Below are positions 16,409 through 24,241 of a stretch of DNA of 64,000 nt, one piece after another. The DNA comes from Nocardia sp. SYP-A9097 (lineage in GTDB: Bacteria > Actinomycetota > Actinomycetes > Mycobacteriales > Mycobacteriaceae), in assembly GCF_009649815.1 (NCBI RefSeq), contig NZ_WJIC01000024.1:52832-116831 (forward strand). Direction: 5' to 3'. A program made the position numbers and the translations under genes. The notes under the pieces were generated by a model. That model ran no database searches. It was not told the origin of the DNA and saw only the letters and a list, made by a program, of their open reading frames with translations. Numbering within the stretch: the stretch's first letter is position 1; every line of letters starts with the position of its first letter.

Positions 16409-17770
16409 TCAGCGGGCCAGGCGGTCGATGAGTAGCCGGTTGAAGGTGATCAGGCGGGCGTAGTTGGTGCGGGAGAGGCGTTCGTCGGTGCCGTGGATGC
16501 GTTCCAGGTCTTGGGCGGACAGGACGATGGGGGCGAAATTGCAGCGGGTGGTGGCGAGGTCGTCGTAGTAGCGGGCGTCGGTGGCGCCGGGGACCATGCC
16601 GACGGTGACGGCGATACCGGGGACCACCTCGCGGGTGAGGTCGGCGATCAGGTCGAAGGCCGGTCCGGCGGCGGGGTTGGGCGAGGGTTCGGAGGTGGTG
16701 CCGGCGAGTTCGATCCGCACCTGCTTGTCGCGGACCACGCGGCGGCAGTGCGCCAGTACATCGGCGACCGAATCGCCGGGCAGGATACGGAAATTCACGA
16801 AGGCTTCGGCGCGCTGCGGCAGCACATTCGGCTTCACGCCGCCGTGGATCATGGTCGGCGCGGTGGTGGTGCGCACGAGCGCTTCGGTGGTCGGCCGCGC
16901 CGCCAGTACCCGCGCCACCGCCGGGCCCGCGACCCCCACCAGACCGAGCAGGGTACGGCGCGGTTCGGACATGACACTCCGCAGCCGCGAGAGCATGTCG
17001 AGTGTCACCGGGGTCAGGCGCAGCGGGAACGGATGGTCCTGAATCCGCGCGACCGCGCGTGCCAGTCGACCCACCGCGGTCTGCCGACCGGGCATGGACG
17101 AATGCCCGCCGATCGCGATGACCGACAGTCGGACGGTGGCGAAACCCTTCTCGCCCACCATGATCGTGGCCACCGGGACGTCCACACCCGGTGCGAGGCC
17201 GGTCGCGATCACCCCGCCCTCGTCGAGCAGCAGCTCCGCGCGTACTCCGGCCGCACGCAGTCGCGCCGACATGCGCCCGGCTCCTTCGGCCCCGAATACC
17301 TCTTCATCGTGTCCGAATGCCAAATACATGGTGCCGCTGGGCTTTACCCCCGCTGCCAGCGCCGACTCCACCGCCTCCAGAATCGCCATCACCCGGCTCT
17401 TGTCGTCGATAGCGCCGCGCCCCCAGATGAATTCGTCATCCACCACGCCCGCGAACGGCGGATGCGTCCACCCCTGCTCATCATCGACCGGCACAACATC
17501 CATATGCGCCAACAGAATTGCCGCGACCCGCTCGGAATCCTCCCGCCCGGCCCACCGGTAGAGGCGGGCATGCCCGAAGGTTTCGAGTTCGAGGTGCGCG
17601 TGTACGAGGGGAAAGCACGCTTCGAGATGGGTTGTGAGCCGGTCGAATTCGGCCTGATCCGTCTCGACCGGATTCTCACACGAGACGGTCACGCAACGCA
17701 GCGCCGCGGCCAATCGCTCGGCGGTGGCGTCGTCGACGGCCGGGGTGGTTCCGGGTGCGGTGCGCGTCAT
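16409..17770 (-). CDS. M20/M25/M40 family metallopeptidase
   Basis: A 453-residue di-zinc amidohydrolase/carboxypeptidase of the M20 family (ACY1/CPG2-like). Metal-binding motifs are in order: LAHMDVVPV (His and the following Asp), WGRGAIDDKS (bridging Asp), AFGHDEEVFG (catalytic Glu-Glu) and a C-terminal RIHGTDERLS (His). The lid/dimerisation domain lies around residues 200-330, with IGGHSSMPG and MIHGGVKPNVLP. The protein has no signal peptide, so cytosolic peptide or N-acyl-amino-acid hydrolysis is likely; the substrate cannot be read from sequence. The start overlaps the CocE-type hydrolase stop by 4 bases (ATGA), so the two form an operon. Confidence 0.9.
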   Translation of the reverse strand: MTRTAPGTTPAVDDATAERLAAALRCVTVSCENPVETDQAEFDRLTTHLEACFPLVHAHLELETFGHARLYRWAGREDSERVAAILLAHMDVVPVDDEQGWTHPPFAGVVDDEFIWGRGAIDDKSRVMAILEAVESALAAGVKPSGTMYLAFGHDEEVFGAEGAGRMSARLRAAGVRAELLLDEGGVIATGLAPGVDVPVATIMVGEKGFATVRLSVIAIGGHSSMPGRQTAVGRLARAVARIQDHPFPLRLTPVTLDMLSRLRSVMSEPRRTLLGLVGVAGPAVARVLAARPTTEALVRTTTAPTMIHGGVKPNVLPQRAEAFVNFRILPGDSVADVLAHCRRVVRDKQVRIELAGTTSEPSPNPAAGPAFDLIADLTREVVPGIAVTVGMVPGATDARYYDDLATTRCNFAPIVLSAQDLERIHGTDERLSRTNYARLITFNRLLIDRLAR

Positions 17771-19428
17771 CGATCACCTGTCCTGGGCGGGAAGTCGATG
17801 TTCACTGTCGCATTGTTCAGTGCGTCGGCGGGCACGGCCAGCCACTTCTCATTTCTCCACTTCGGAATGCCCTCCGAGATGCCGCCCTGTAGATCAGGCG
17901 TTCGCACGGCATCGAGTAGCGGAAGTTCTACGCGCGCAGCGGTAATGGTGACCTTCGCCTGGGATGCGGGGTGCGCCCACACATCGTCCAGCACATCGGT
18001 GATGCGGAAGGCGACGCGATGCCCGGCCGCGATCGGCCAATCCTGGGCGAGCAGCCGGAGTTGGGTCGTCGAGGTCGCCGGCGCGATACCGCGGGTGATC
18101 ACGGTGCCGCGCCCGGTCGGATCCACGTCGTACATCTCCAGGGTCACACCGGCCTGCGGCGGCGCGTCCACCTCGAGGGTCGCGGTCACCGTGCCCGAGA
18201 GATGCTGGTCCTGCGCCAAAGGTTGACTCACGGACCAGATTTCGCGATCCGCACCCGGAATCAATCCACGATCGGTGTACGAACCGGTGCGCAGATCCAC
18301 CGGCACCTGTCGCATATCCGCGGGCGGCCATTGTGTTTCGGACCGCCACTTACCGTCGAACTGCCCCACCGTGATTCGCGGTCCGGGTACCTGAACATCC
18401 TTGCCCGCCACCAGCCGATCGAAGAACGCCACCAGCTCAGAGGTGAATTGCGGTGTGCCGCACTTGTCTTCGCAGGTGCGATGCCCCCACTGCCCGAACC
18501 ATGCCTTGTGCTCACCGGGTCCGAGTGAGTTCCACAGCTGGAAGACGCGGTCCGGCTTGGTGTTGTAGTCGATGAAGCCCTGCCCGAGAAACAACGGAAT
18601 GGTGTTCCCGCGCAGCTTCGCCACCAGATCCCGGTCCTGCCAGAAGGCCGACGCGGCATCATGATTCCCGGTCTGCTCGGCATAATTCGCGTAGCAGGCG
18701 GGATCGATGCTCACCGCATTCTCCTGGTACTCCGGCGAATCGTCCCAGCGCGCCGGTGTGGACGCGATGAGCAAATGCTCCAAACCCGCGAAATCCCCCG
18801 GCCGCACCCCGGTTTCGGTAATCGGCTTACCGGAGAACTTCCAGGCGATGCCCTGCATGTACAGGTACGCGTTCGGATCCGGTACCGGTTCGAACGCCGC
18901 CACCGCCGCCAGCCCGGCGGGCCGCTCCGCCAACCCCATCAACCCGGTCCAGCCCTCATAGGAGATGCCCATGAGCCCGACCTTGCCGGTGGACCAGGAC
19001 TGCCCGGCCGCCCACTCCACTGCGGTCTTCACATCGGAGCGTTCACCCGGCCCGCCGAAATCCGGGCAGCCGTTGGAGCCGCCGAAACCGCGCAGATCCG
19101 CGATCACATAGGTGTATCCGGCGGCGAGAAAGGTCGAGACCGGCAGATTCTCGGTGGACGGCCCGCCCTTGATCAGCGGTGCGGTGAGATACGCCAGATG
19201 CGAGCGGTACGGGCTGACGGTCATGATCACCGGCGTCTTCACATCGTCGGCGATGCCGGCCGGCCGCAGCACATCGGCATGCAACCGGGTCCCGTCGGCG
19301 GCGGTGATGTACTCCTGCTTCCACACAAACCCCTGATCAGCGGCCGCACGCCCCGGAACCGCCACAACACCCAGCACCAGTAGCAGCCCGATGAGGGCAC
19401 GCCACAACACCATCCGCATGATCACCAT
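17767..19428 (-). CDS. Secreted CocE/NonD family (X-Pro peptidase-like) hydrolase
   Basis: About 553 residues. The start is ATG 19428 or 19419 (MVIMRMVLWRALIGLLLVLGV), giving a clear signal peptide ending near GRAAADQ. The S15/CocE catalytic domain has TVSPYRS, DLRGFGGSNGCPDFGGPGE and GISYEGW (nucleophile Ser). The oxyanion-side LGQGFIDYNTKPD (Asp region) and GQWGHRTCEDKCG (His) follow. A C-terminal jelly-roll domain (from about residue 390) contains VTATLEVDAPPQAGVTLEMYDVDPTGRGTVITRGI. Substrates in this family are acyl dipeptides or esters. It is coupled to the M20 peptidase, so a combined extracellular-then-intracellular peptide degradation route is possible (inference). Confidence 0.88.
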   Translation of the reverse strand: MVIMRMVLWRALIGLLLVLGVVAVPGRAAADQGFVWKQEYITAADGTRLHADVLRPAGIADDVKTPVIMTVSPYRSHLAYLTAPLIKGGPSTENLPVSTFLAAGYTYVIADLRGFGGSNGCPDFGGPGERSDVKTAVEWAAGQSWSTGKVGLMGISYEGWTGLMGLAERPAGLAAVAAFEPVPDPNAYLYMQGIAWKFSGKPITETGVRPGDFAGLEHLLIASTPARWDDSPEYQENAVSIDPACYANYAEQTGNHDAASAFWQDRDLVAKLRGNTIPLFLGQGFIDYNTKPDRVFQLWNSLGPGEHKAWFGQWGHRTCEDKCGTPQFTSELVAFFDRLVAGKDVQVPGPRITVGQFDGKWRSETQWPPADMRQVPVDLRTGSYTDRGLIPGADREIWSVSQPLAQDQHLSGTVTATLEVDAPPQAGVTLEMYDVDPTGRGTVITRGIAPATSTTQLRLLAQDWPIAAGHRVAFRITDVLDDVWAHPASQAKVTITAARVELPLLDAVRTPDLQGGISEGIPKWRNEKWLAVPADALNNATVNIDFPPRTGDR

Positions 19429-19575
19429 AGTGACCCTGGTACCTGATGTCTCCGCAGACCAGCCCCCGGAAACAGGGTGTACGGGCGGTGCATATCCGAT
19501 ACCTCGGCCATAATCGTGCTCGAGGCGCGTCCGAAAACCGGGCAGTCGCACGGGGGTTGGAAAGCGGGGTCACCG

Positions 19576-21546
19576 GTGGTGCTCGAGCCGGGGTCGGAAT
19601 TCGCGGGGTATACCGTGCTGGAGCTCGCGGGGTCGGGTGGGATGGGCACGGTGTACCGGATGCGGCATCCGCGTTTGCGGACCGATGTGGCGGTCAAGGT
19701 GCTGTCCGGGCACGCGGGGGCAGATGCGAAGGTGCGGGCCCGGTTCGAACGCGAGGCCCGCCTCACCGCGGCGCTGCAGCATCCGAACATCGTGCGGGTG
19801 CACGATTGCGGGACCGAAGGTGAAACACCCTGGATCGCAATGGATTTCGTCGCGGGATCGGATGCGGAGCGACTGGTCCGGTCCGGGCCCCTCCCGGTCT
19901 ATCAGGCGGTGGAGATCGTGCGGCAGGCCGCCGCGGCGCTCGACTACGCGCACGACAAGGGCGTACTGCACCGGGATGTGAAGCCCGCCAATCTGCTCGT
20001 CGGCGAACACGCCGGACAACCACACGTGCAGATCACCGACTTCGGCATCGCACGCGGTCTCGGCGAACCGGTGACCACCAGCGGATCGGTACGGGCCACC
20101 TTCGCCTACGCCGCACCGGAACAATTCGGCGGCGGCAAGGTGGACCATCGCGCCGACGTATACGCGTTGGGCTGCACACTCTTTCACCTGTTGTGCGCGG
20201 CGCTGCCGTTCCCGCTGCATACGGTGTACGCGATCGTGAACGCGCACCTGTTCTCCGCGCCACCCCTGGTCACCGAGGCGCGCCCGGGCCTGCCCGAAGG
20301 GCTGGACAAAGTCATCGCCATCGCACTGGCCAAAGCGCCCGGCGACCGCTACGAGACCTGCGGTGCGCTGGCGGCGGCCGCCTTCGCCGCATTACGCGAA
20401 CCGGTACGCTCCGCGACCACGATTGTCGTTCCGCCGCAATCGGATCCGCCGCGCAGGCCGGCGGTCGCCGGATTGGAAGGGCTTGCCCGCCCGAACTCCG
20501 CACCGGCACAGCCGCCGCCGGACCGCACCGCCGTCGATCTGATCGGGCACGCCGGCCGGGTACGCGCCATCGCCTTCGATCCGTGGAGTTCCCGCATCGC
20601 CACCGGCGGTGACGATCAAACGGTACGAATCTGGGACGCCCGTACCGGTAAACAGATCGGCGATCCACTCGCCGAGAACCTCGCGGCACACGCGGTGACA
20701 TTCAGCCCGGACGGCACTCTGCTCGCCTGCGCGAGCGGTCGGAACGCGCGACTGTGGCACCTGGAAACCGGACAGCGACTCTGCGACGACGTGTACACCG
20801 CGGTGGCGTCCATGCCCGCGTTCAGTCCCGACGCGGCCGTGCTGGCCACCTCGAACAGTCAATCGGTAATGCTCTGGGATACGCACCGGCGCAATGCGTT
20901 CGGGAAATTGGAGATGCATGCCGGCTTCGGTCTCGGCTGCAGCTCGGTGGCCTTCAGCCCGGACGCCACGATTGTCGCGAGCGCCCGGCGCGAAGAGGTG
21001 ACGCTGCGGGAGTACCGCGGCGGAGAGTCGCTGCACGGCTCCCTCTTCGGAGCCCAGCGCGGCACCCTCGACCATCCCCGCGAGCAGGTGCGCCGCGTCC
21101 TGTTCACACCCGACGGCCGGACGCTGCTCACCGTCAGTGACCGCGCGGCCCGGCTGTGGGACTACGCGGATAACCGGTATCGGGTCGAACTACTGCTTCC
21201 GATGGAACCGGTCGGCGTCGACGTCGAGGCGGCCTTCAGTGCCGATGGCAGTCGATTCGCTGTGGCACACCGGGATTGGGTGGTGGTGTGGAGTCGGCAC
21301 ACCGGGCAGTCGATCCGATTCCCGCTCGCCACCGAAGCCGGACCGGTGCGCGCGGTGGCGTTCAGCGCCGACGGCGGGCTACTCGCTGTCACCAATGCCA
21401 TGGCACTGCGGCTGTGGGATATCGAAGCGCGCCTGCAGCTCGGCGCGGATGTGGTGCCGCCGGTGGTCTTCGCCCCCGACGGCAGCACTTTCGCTGCGGC
21501 ACAGCAGGATCGGGTCTGTCTACGGGATATCGCCGAGCTGCGCTGA
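19576..21546 (+). CDS. Soluble Ser/Thr protein kinase fused to WD40 repeats
   Basis: About 656 residues from GTG 19576 (LEPGSEFAGYTVLELAGSGGMG is the usual kinase start; the upstream frame to 19477 is probably not coding). The kinase domain spans about 10-275: GSGGMGTVY P-loop, VAVKVL Lys, LHRDVKPANLL catalytic loop, DFGIA, and APEQFGGGKVDHRADVYALG. No transmembrane segment follows; instead a Pro-rich linker (about 280-345) leads to a C-terminal beta-propeller with about seven WD40-like units (GHAGRVRAIAFDP, DQTVRIWDARTG, HAVTFSPDGTLLAC and others). Unlike typical PASTA or membrane kinases it should be cytosolic, with the propeller as a scaffold or sensor. The target is unknown. Confidence 0.9.
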   Translation: MVLEPGSEFAGYTVLELAGSGGMGTVYRMRHPRLRTDVAVKVLSGHAGADAKVRARFEREARLTAALQHPNIVRVHDCGTEGETPWIAMDFVAGSDAERLVRSGPLPVYQAVEIVRQAAAALDYAHDKGVLHRDVKPANLLVGEHAGQPHVQITDFGIARGLGEPVTTSGSVRATFAYAAPEQFGGGKVDHRADVYALGCTLFHLLCAALPFPLHTVYAIVNAHLFSAPPLVTEARPGLPEGLDKVIAIALAKAPGDRYETCGALAAAAFAALREPVRSATTIVVPPQSDPPRRPAVAGLEGLARPNSAPAQPPPDRTAVDLIGHAGRVRAIAFDPWSSRIATGGDDQTVRIWDARTGKQIGDPLAENLAAHAVTFSPDGTLLACASGRNARLWHLETGQRLCDDVYTAVASMPAFSPDAAVLATSNSQSVMLWDTHRRNAFGKLEMHAGFGLGCSSVAFSPDATIVASARREEVTLREYRGGESLHGSLFGAQRGTLDHPREQVRRVLFTPDGRTLLTVSDRAARLWDYADNRYRVELLLPMEPVGVDVEAAFSADGSRFAVAHRDWVVVWSRHTGQSIRFPLATEAGPVRAVAFSADGGLLAVTNAMALRLWDIEARLQLGADVVPPVVFAPDGSTFAAAQQDRVCLRDIAELR

Positions 21547-21551
21547 TCGCC

Positions 21552-22466
21552 TCACATCGGCCGCAGATCGATGATCCGGCGCAGGCGGGCGCGATCGCGT
21601 TCCAGGCGGCGGGCCTCGAATGCGATGGGGAAGTATCGAATCCGCTCGGGCAGTACCGGCACGGTGCGGCCGATGACCCAGCCCAGCGCGCGCAAAGTGC
21701 GCTCATCGTTCGCGGTCCAGGTCAGTCCCAGCTTGTCCCGAATGAGCCCGGGCGTGGTGCCGACGGTGAAGAAATACTGCAGCCGTCCGATGGGGTTGGT
21801 GGCGGTGCGCCAGACCGGACGCAGTGCGGCGGGAATCTGCTTGGGCGGGGCTATATTCCGAATGACCGTCAGATAATCCTCGGCGACATTCGTTGCCACC
21901 AAATGGTTTTCGATCTGATCCTGGAACCACGGCTCCCATTCGGCGAAGGTCGCGGGAATCTCCTTGGGCGCCACCGAGAAATTGCGCATCAACTGCACGA
22001 CCTCCCGGTAGTACGCCTCCTTGTCGGCCTCACTCAGCTTCGCGCTGGAGAAGTACTTATTGCCCTCGGTGAAGGCGAAGACCGCGGTGTGCAACACCCA
22101 CGCCCACGGCCCCGAAGACAGCGCCTGGTGCTTCACCCCGTGCGCGTCAACGGAATTGAGCGTCGCGTGCATGACGCGCAGTCGATCCGCCTCGGCGAGC
22201 GCCTCATCCCCGCCGTAGATCCACATCATGACCGAGGCGATACTGCGGAACGCGCGTCCCAGCGGATCGGTGCGGAACGTCGAATGTTCGTCCACCACGG
22301 CCGCTATGGTCGGCTCCATCGTCTGCAGCAGGAAGGCCGATCCGGCAGTCAGCGAGAAGGTGATGAGCCCGGTCTCCTGCCAGACCAGGCTGTCCGCCGC
22401 GAATGGTCGGCGCTCCGGCCGGGCTCCTCGGGCGACATGATCGATCTGCGTGACTGCGGCGGTCAT
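21552..22466 (-). CDS. Oxygenase MpaB family protein (DUF2236)
   Basis: A 304-residue protein of the DUF2236/MpaB family, which includes latex-clearing heme oxygenases and ER-bound fungal MpaB. Recognisable segments are LVWQETGLITFSLTAGSAFLLQTMEP (start), DPLGRAFRSIASVMMWIYGG, RVMHATLNSVDAHGVKHQAL, GPWAWVLHTAVFAFTEGNKYF and REVVQLMRNFSVAPKEIPATFAEWEPWFQ. A heme or metal cofactor is expected by family; the oxidised substrate is not known. The start has AAAGGAG six bases before the ATG. The gene converges with the kinase gene and has a dyad in its upstream region that could be an operator. Confidence 0.85.
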   Translation of the reverse strand: MTAAVTQIDHVARGARPERRPFAADSLVWQETGLITFSLTAGSAFLLQTMEPTIAAVVDEHSTFRTDPLGRAFRSIASVMMWIYGGDEALAEADRLRVMHATLNSVDAHGVKHQALSSGPWAWVLHTAVFAFTEGNKYFSSAKLSEADKEAYYREVVQLMRNFSVAPKEIPATFAEWEPWFQDQIENHLVATNVAEDYLTVIRNIAPPKQIPAALRPVWRTATNPIGRLQYFFTVGTTPGLIRDKLGLTWTANDERTLRALGWVIGRTVPVLPERIRYFPIAFEARRLERDRARLRRIIDLRPM

Positions 22467-22508
22467 GGTGATCTCCTTTGATCACGGTCCTGCCAAGCGC
22501 CATGCCCC

Positions 22509-22549
22509 GACAGGATGAGAGAGTTGCACTTGAATCATCTCATCTTGTC
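22509..22549. promoter_or_regulatory. Inverted repeat upstream of the MpaB-type gene
   Basis: GACAGGATGAGA and TCTCATCTTGTC form a 12-bp dyad with one mismatch and a 17-base spacer, 43 bases upstream of the gene. It is a possible regulator binding site; no cognate regulator is adjacent. Confidence 0.45.
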
Positions 22550-22785
22550 GAGTTGGTGGCAACCGTCCCGTCGTGGAGTGTCAGGCGTTCTGCGGGACGC
22601 CGGATTCGCCTCCGACCTGCTGGATCGCCCGAGATTCGAATGGTTTGTCACATTTACGCCGCCCGAACTCGACCTGCCGGCACCGGCCTGACCCCGTGCG
22701 CTGATTTTCACGAAAGATTAACGACTACCTGGGCTTTCGGTTGAGAGAATGTTCTTTACAGGTGCGAATCGTGAACAGGAGCGTA

Positions 22786-22932
22786 ATGGGCGTACTGCGG
22801 TTGCTACGGGAATTCATTGCGCGACATAGTTTTACGCCGGATGAACGCACCGGACGCGCGATCGATTATTCGCCGCTCGCCGTGCTGGGTACCCAAGTGC
22901 GCCATAATTATTCGGTGACCCAGACGATCTGA
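22786..22932 (+). CDS. Possible small protein (48 aa)
   Basis: A 48-codon open frame starting at an ATG with AGGAG five bases upstream. The product is basic at the N terminus (GVLRLLREFIARHSF) and ends SVTQTI, with no transmembrane segment and no family I recognise. The surrounding 22.5-22.95 kb is visibly less GC-rich than neighbouring coding DNA. The 3' end overlaps the -35 region of the TY-Chap promoter. A true short gene is plausible but unproven; the stretch from 22467 to 22785 holds nothing else that I can support apart from the dyad. Confidence 0.4.
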   Translation: MGVLRLLREFIARHSFTPDERTGRAIDYSPLAVLGTQVRHNYSVTQTI

Positions 22933-22943
22933 CGGCGTATGAT
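22915..22943 (+). promoter_or_regulatory. Promoter of the TY-Chap gene
   Basis: GTGACC at 22915-22920, a 17-base spacer and TATGAT at 22938-22943, eight bases before the ATG at 22952. This indicates a leaderless transcript and fixes the start upstream of the alternative ATG at 22985. Confidence 0.6.
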
Positions 22944-22951
22944 CGGCCAGG

Positions 22952-23428
22952 ATGGGCACCCGGGGGCAGTACGAACAAAAGGTAATGACCGACTGGGACG
23001 TGTTCGCGAAAGCACTTGCACGAACACTCATAGAATTACCTTCGCGTGCCACCCTCGTCATTGCCGCCACCGGAAACCGATACGCACAGTTCCAGCAGTT
23101 CGACATCCGGCTCTCCGTCGAGCTCACCGGCAATTACTATCTCGCCGAACCGATTCCGGAGTCCGCCGCCCAACGCCTGCGCGACCTCGGCTGGTCCGCC
23201 CCCGTCATGCAGCGCGACATAGAGAACTGGCGACGCACCCTCCTCTGGCCCATCCCGCCGAGCCGGCTGGTCGACCTGGCCCGCTCGGTCGTCATCGGCC
23301 TACGCGATGCCCTCGGCATACCCTCGCCCTCCGACCTCCACGCCTCCGGCTGGACCGAAGTCTCCGGCGACCTGGACCTCACCGCCCTCGGCCCGATCGC
23401 CCGCACCGGCTTCGGCTGGCAATCCTGA
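22952..23428 (+). CDS. TY-Chap (T3SS/YbjN-like chaperone fold) protein
   Basis: A 158-residue actinobacterial protein of the TY-Chap type, i.e. a YbjN/CesT-like peptide-binding chaperone fold. The recognisable pattern is WDVFAKALARTLIELP, then SRATLVIAATGNRYAQFQQFD, GNYYLAEPIPESAAQRLRDLGW, DIENWRRTLLWP, and RDALGIPSPSDLHASGW. No signal peptide or membrane segment. Such proteins often accompany WXG100/ESX genes, but here the nearest type VII-related genes are 10 kb away. A strong terminator follows the gene, and the promoter indicates a leaderless monocistronic message. Function is inferred from fold similarity only. Confidence 0.72.
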   Translation: MGTRGQYEQKVMTDWDVFAKALARTLIELPSRATLVIAATGNRYAQFQQFDIRLSVELTGNYYLAEPIPESAAQRLRDLGWSAPVMQRDIENWRRTLLWPIPPSRLVDLARSVVIGLRDALGIPSPSDLHASGWTEVSGDLDLTALGPIARTGFGWQS

Positions 23429-23441
23429 GCCATATCGAGTT

Positions 23442-23473
23442 CGGCCCCGCTCCGCTTCGGAGCGGGGCCGTTT
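23442..23473 (+). terminator. Intrinsic terminator after the TY-Chap gene
   Basis: A perfect 12-bp stem (CGGCCCCGCTCC and complement), a GCTTC loop and TTT directly after the stem, 14 bases past the stop. Confidence 0.88.
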
Positions 23474-23494
23474 CGCGTGGGAGCCGATTGCTTC

Positions 23495-23528
23495 TTGACA
23501 GTTACTGTCATGAAACAAGATACTGTCA
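23495..23528 (+). promoter_or_regulatory. Promoter and operator of the TetR gene
   Basis: -35 TTGACA at 23495-23500 and -10 GATACT at 23519-23524 (18-base spacer). A perfect 7-1-7 palindrome TGACAGT-t-ACTGTCA at 23496-23510 overlaps the -35, and a further ACTGTCA half-site at 23522-23528 overlaps the -10. Repressor binding would occlude RNA polymerase, so autoregulation by the TetR protein encoded 60 bases downstream is likely. Confidence 0.78.
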
Positions 23529-23587
23529 GGGCGCGGTAGCTTCGCGGTGCACAGTCCCGCAGCCGCGCACGAGTGGAAGGAGTGCCG

Positions 23588-24187
23588 ATGTCACTACGTG
23601 AGCGGCAACGCCGTCAGATCCGAGCCGATATCCAGCACGCGGCCTTCGAACTGTTCGCGCACAAGGGATTCGACGAGGTGACCACCGAGCAGATCGCCGC
23701 CGCGGCCGGGGTCTCGCCGAGCACGTACTTCCGGCATGTGCGCAGCAAGGAAGACCTGCTGCTGGACCCGGTGCGCGAGGGTGGTGCGGGTATCACCACA
23801 CTGCTCGAGGAACGGCCCGCCGACGAACCAGCGGATATCGCACTGGCACAGTCGATTCTGACGCGATCCACCACGCTGGCCGCCGCCGAACTGGAGCAGT
23901 GGCGGTCCGCGTTCCGTACCGCACCCCATTTGCTGGACCGCGTCGCACTGATCACTCCCGAGCATCGCACCCGCCTGGTCGAGCTTGTCGCACAGCGCAT
24001 GTCGCGTGATCCGCGGGTGGACGCCAATCCCGGTCTACTGGTTCACCTCCTGCTCGCCGCCGCCGAATTCGGGTATCTGCAATGGCTGCGCAATGCCGAC
24101 CATCCCGAAGCCTCGCTGCTGGTGTGCGTCGAAGGCGCGGTGAACGCCGTCGTCGGCGAGCGCTGGCGCACCGATACCCGGCACTGA
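23588..24187 (+). CDS. TetR-family transcriptional regulator
   Basis: A 199-residue regulator. The ATG at 23588 has AAGGAG upstream. The N-terminal DNA-binding domain is standard: RQIRADIQHAAFELFAHKGFDEVTTEQIAAAAGVSPSTYFRHVRSKEDLL. The C-terminal ligand domain (about residues 60-199) belongs to no subfamily I can name; it carries a helical TetR_C-like region (LAAAELEQWRSAFRTAPHLLDRVALIT). The upstream palindrome overlapping its own promoter points to autorepression. The KstD gene lies 54 bases downstream on the same strand and is the most likely co-regulated target. The operator does not match the KstR consensus AACAAG-n4-CTTGTT. Confidence 0.9.
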   Translation: MSLRERQRRQIRADIQHAAFELFAHKGFDEVTTEQIAAAAGVSPSTYFRHVRSKEDLLLDPVREGGAGITTLLEERPADEPADIALAQSILTRSTTLAAAELEQWRSAFRTAPHLLDRVALITPEHRTRLVELVAQRMSRDPRVDANPGLLVHLLLAAAEFGYLQWLRNADHPEASLLVCVEGAVNAVVGERWRTDTRH

Positions 24188-24241
24188 TCCGAAAGTCTCA
24201 CGCCGACAGGCGTATTCACCACGCACACTTGGGGTTCCGTC

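Noticed and set aside
23514..23530. A KstR operator in front of the TetR-kstD unit
   Set aside because: AACAAG is present but the CTTGTT partner at 4-base spacing is not; the TGACAGT palindrome explains the region better.
23588..24187. The TetR protein as butyrolactone receptor for the AfsA system
   Set aside because: It is separated from the AfsA gene by kstD and the FAD gene, on the opposite strand, and linked to kstD; there is no ArpA-specific feature I can name.
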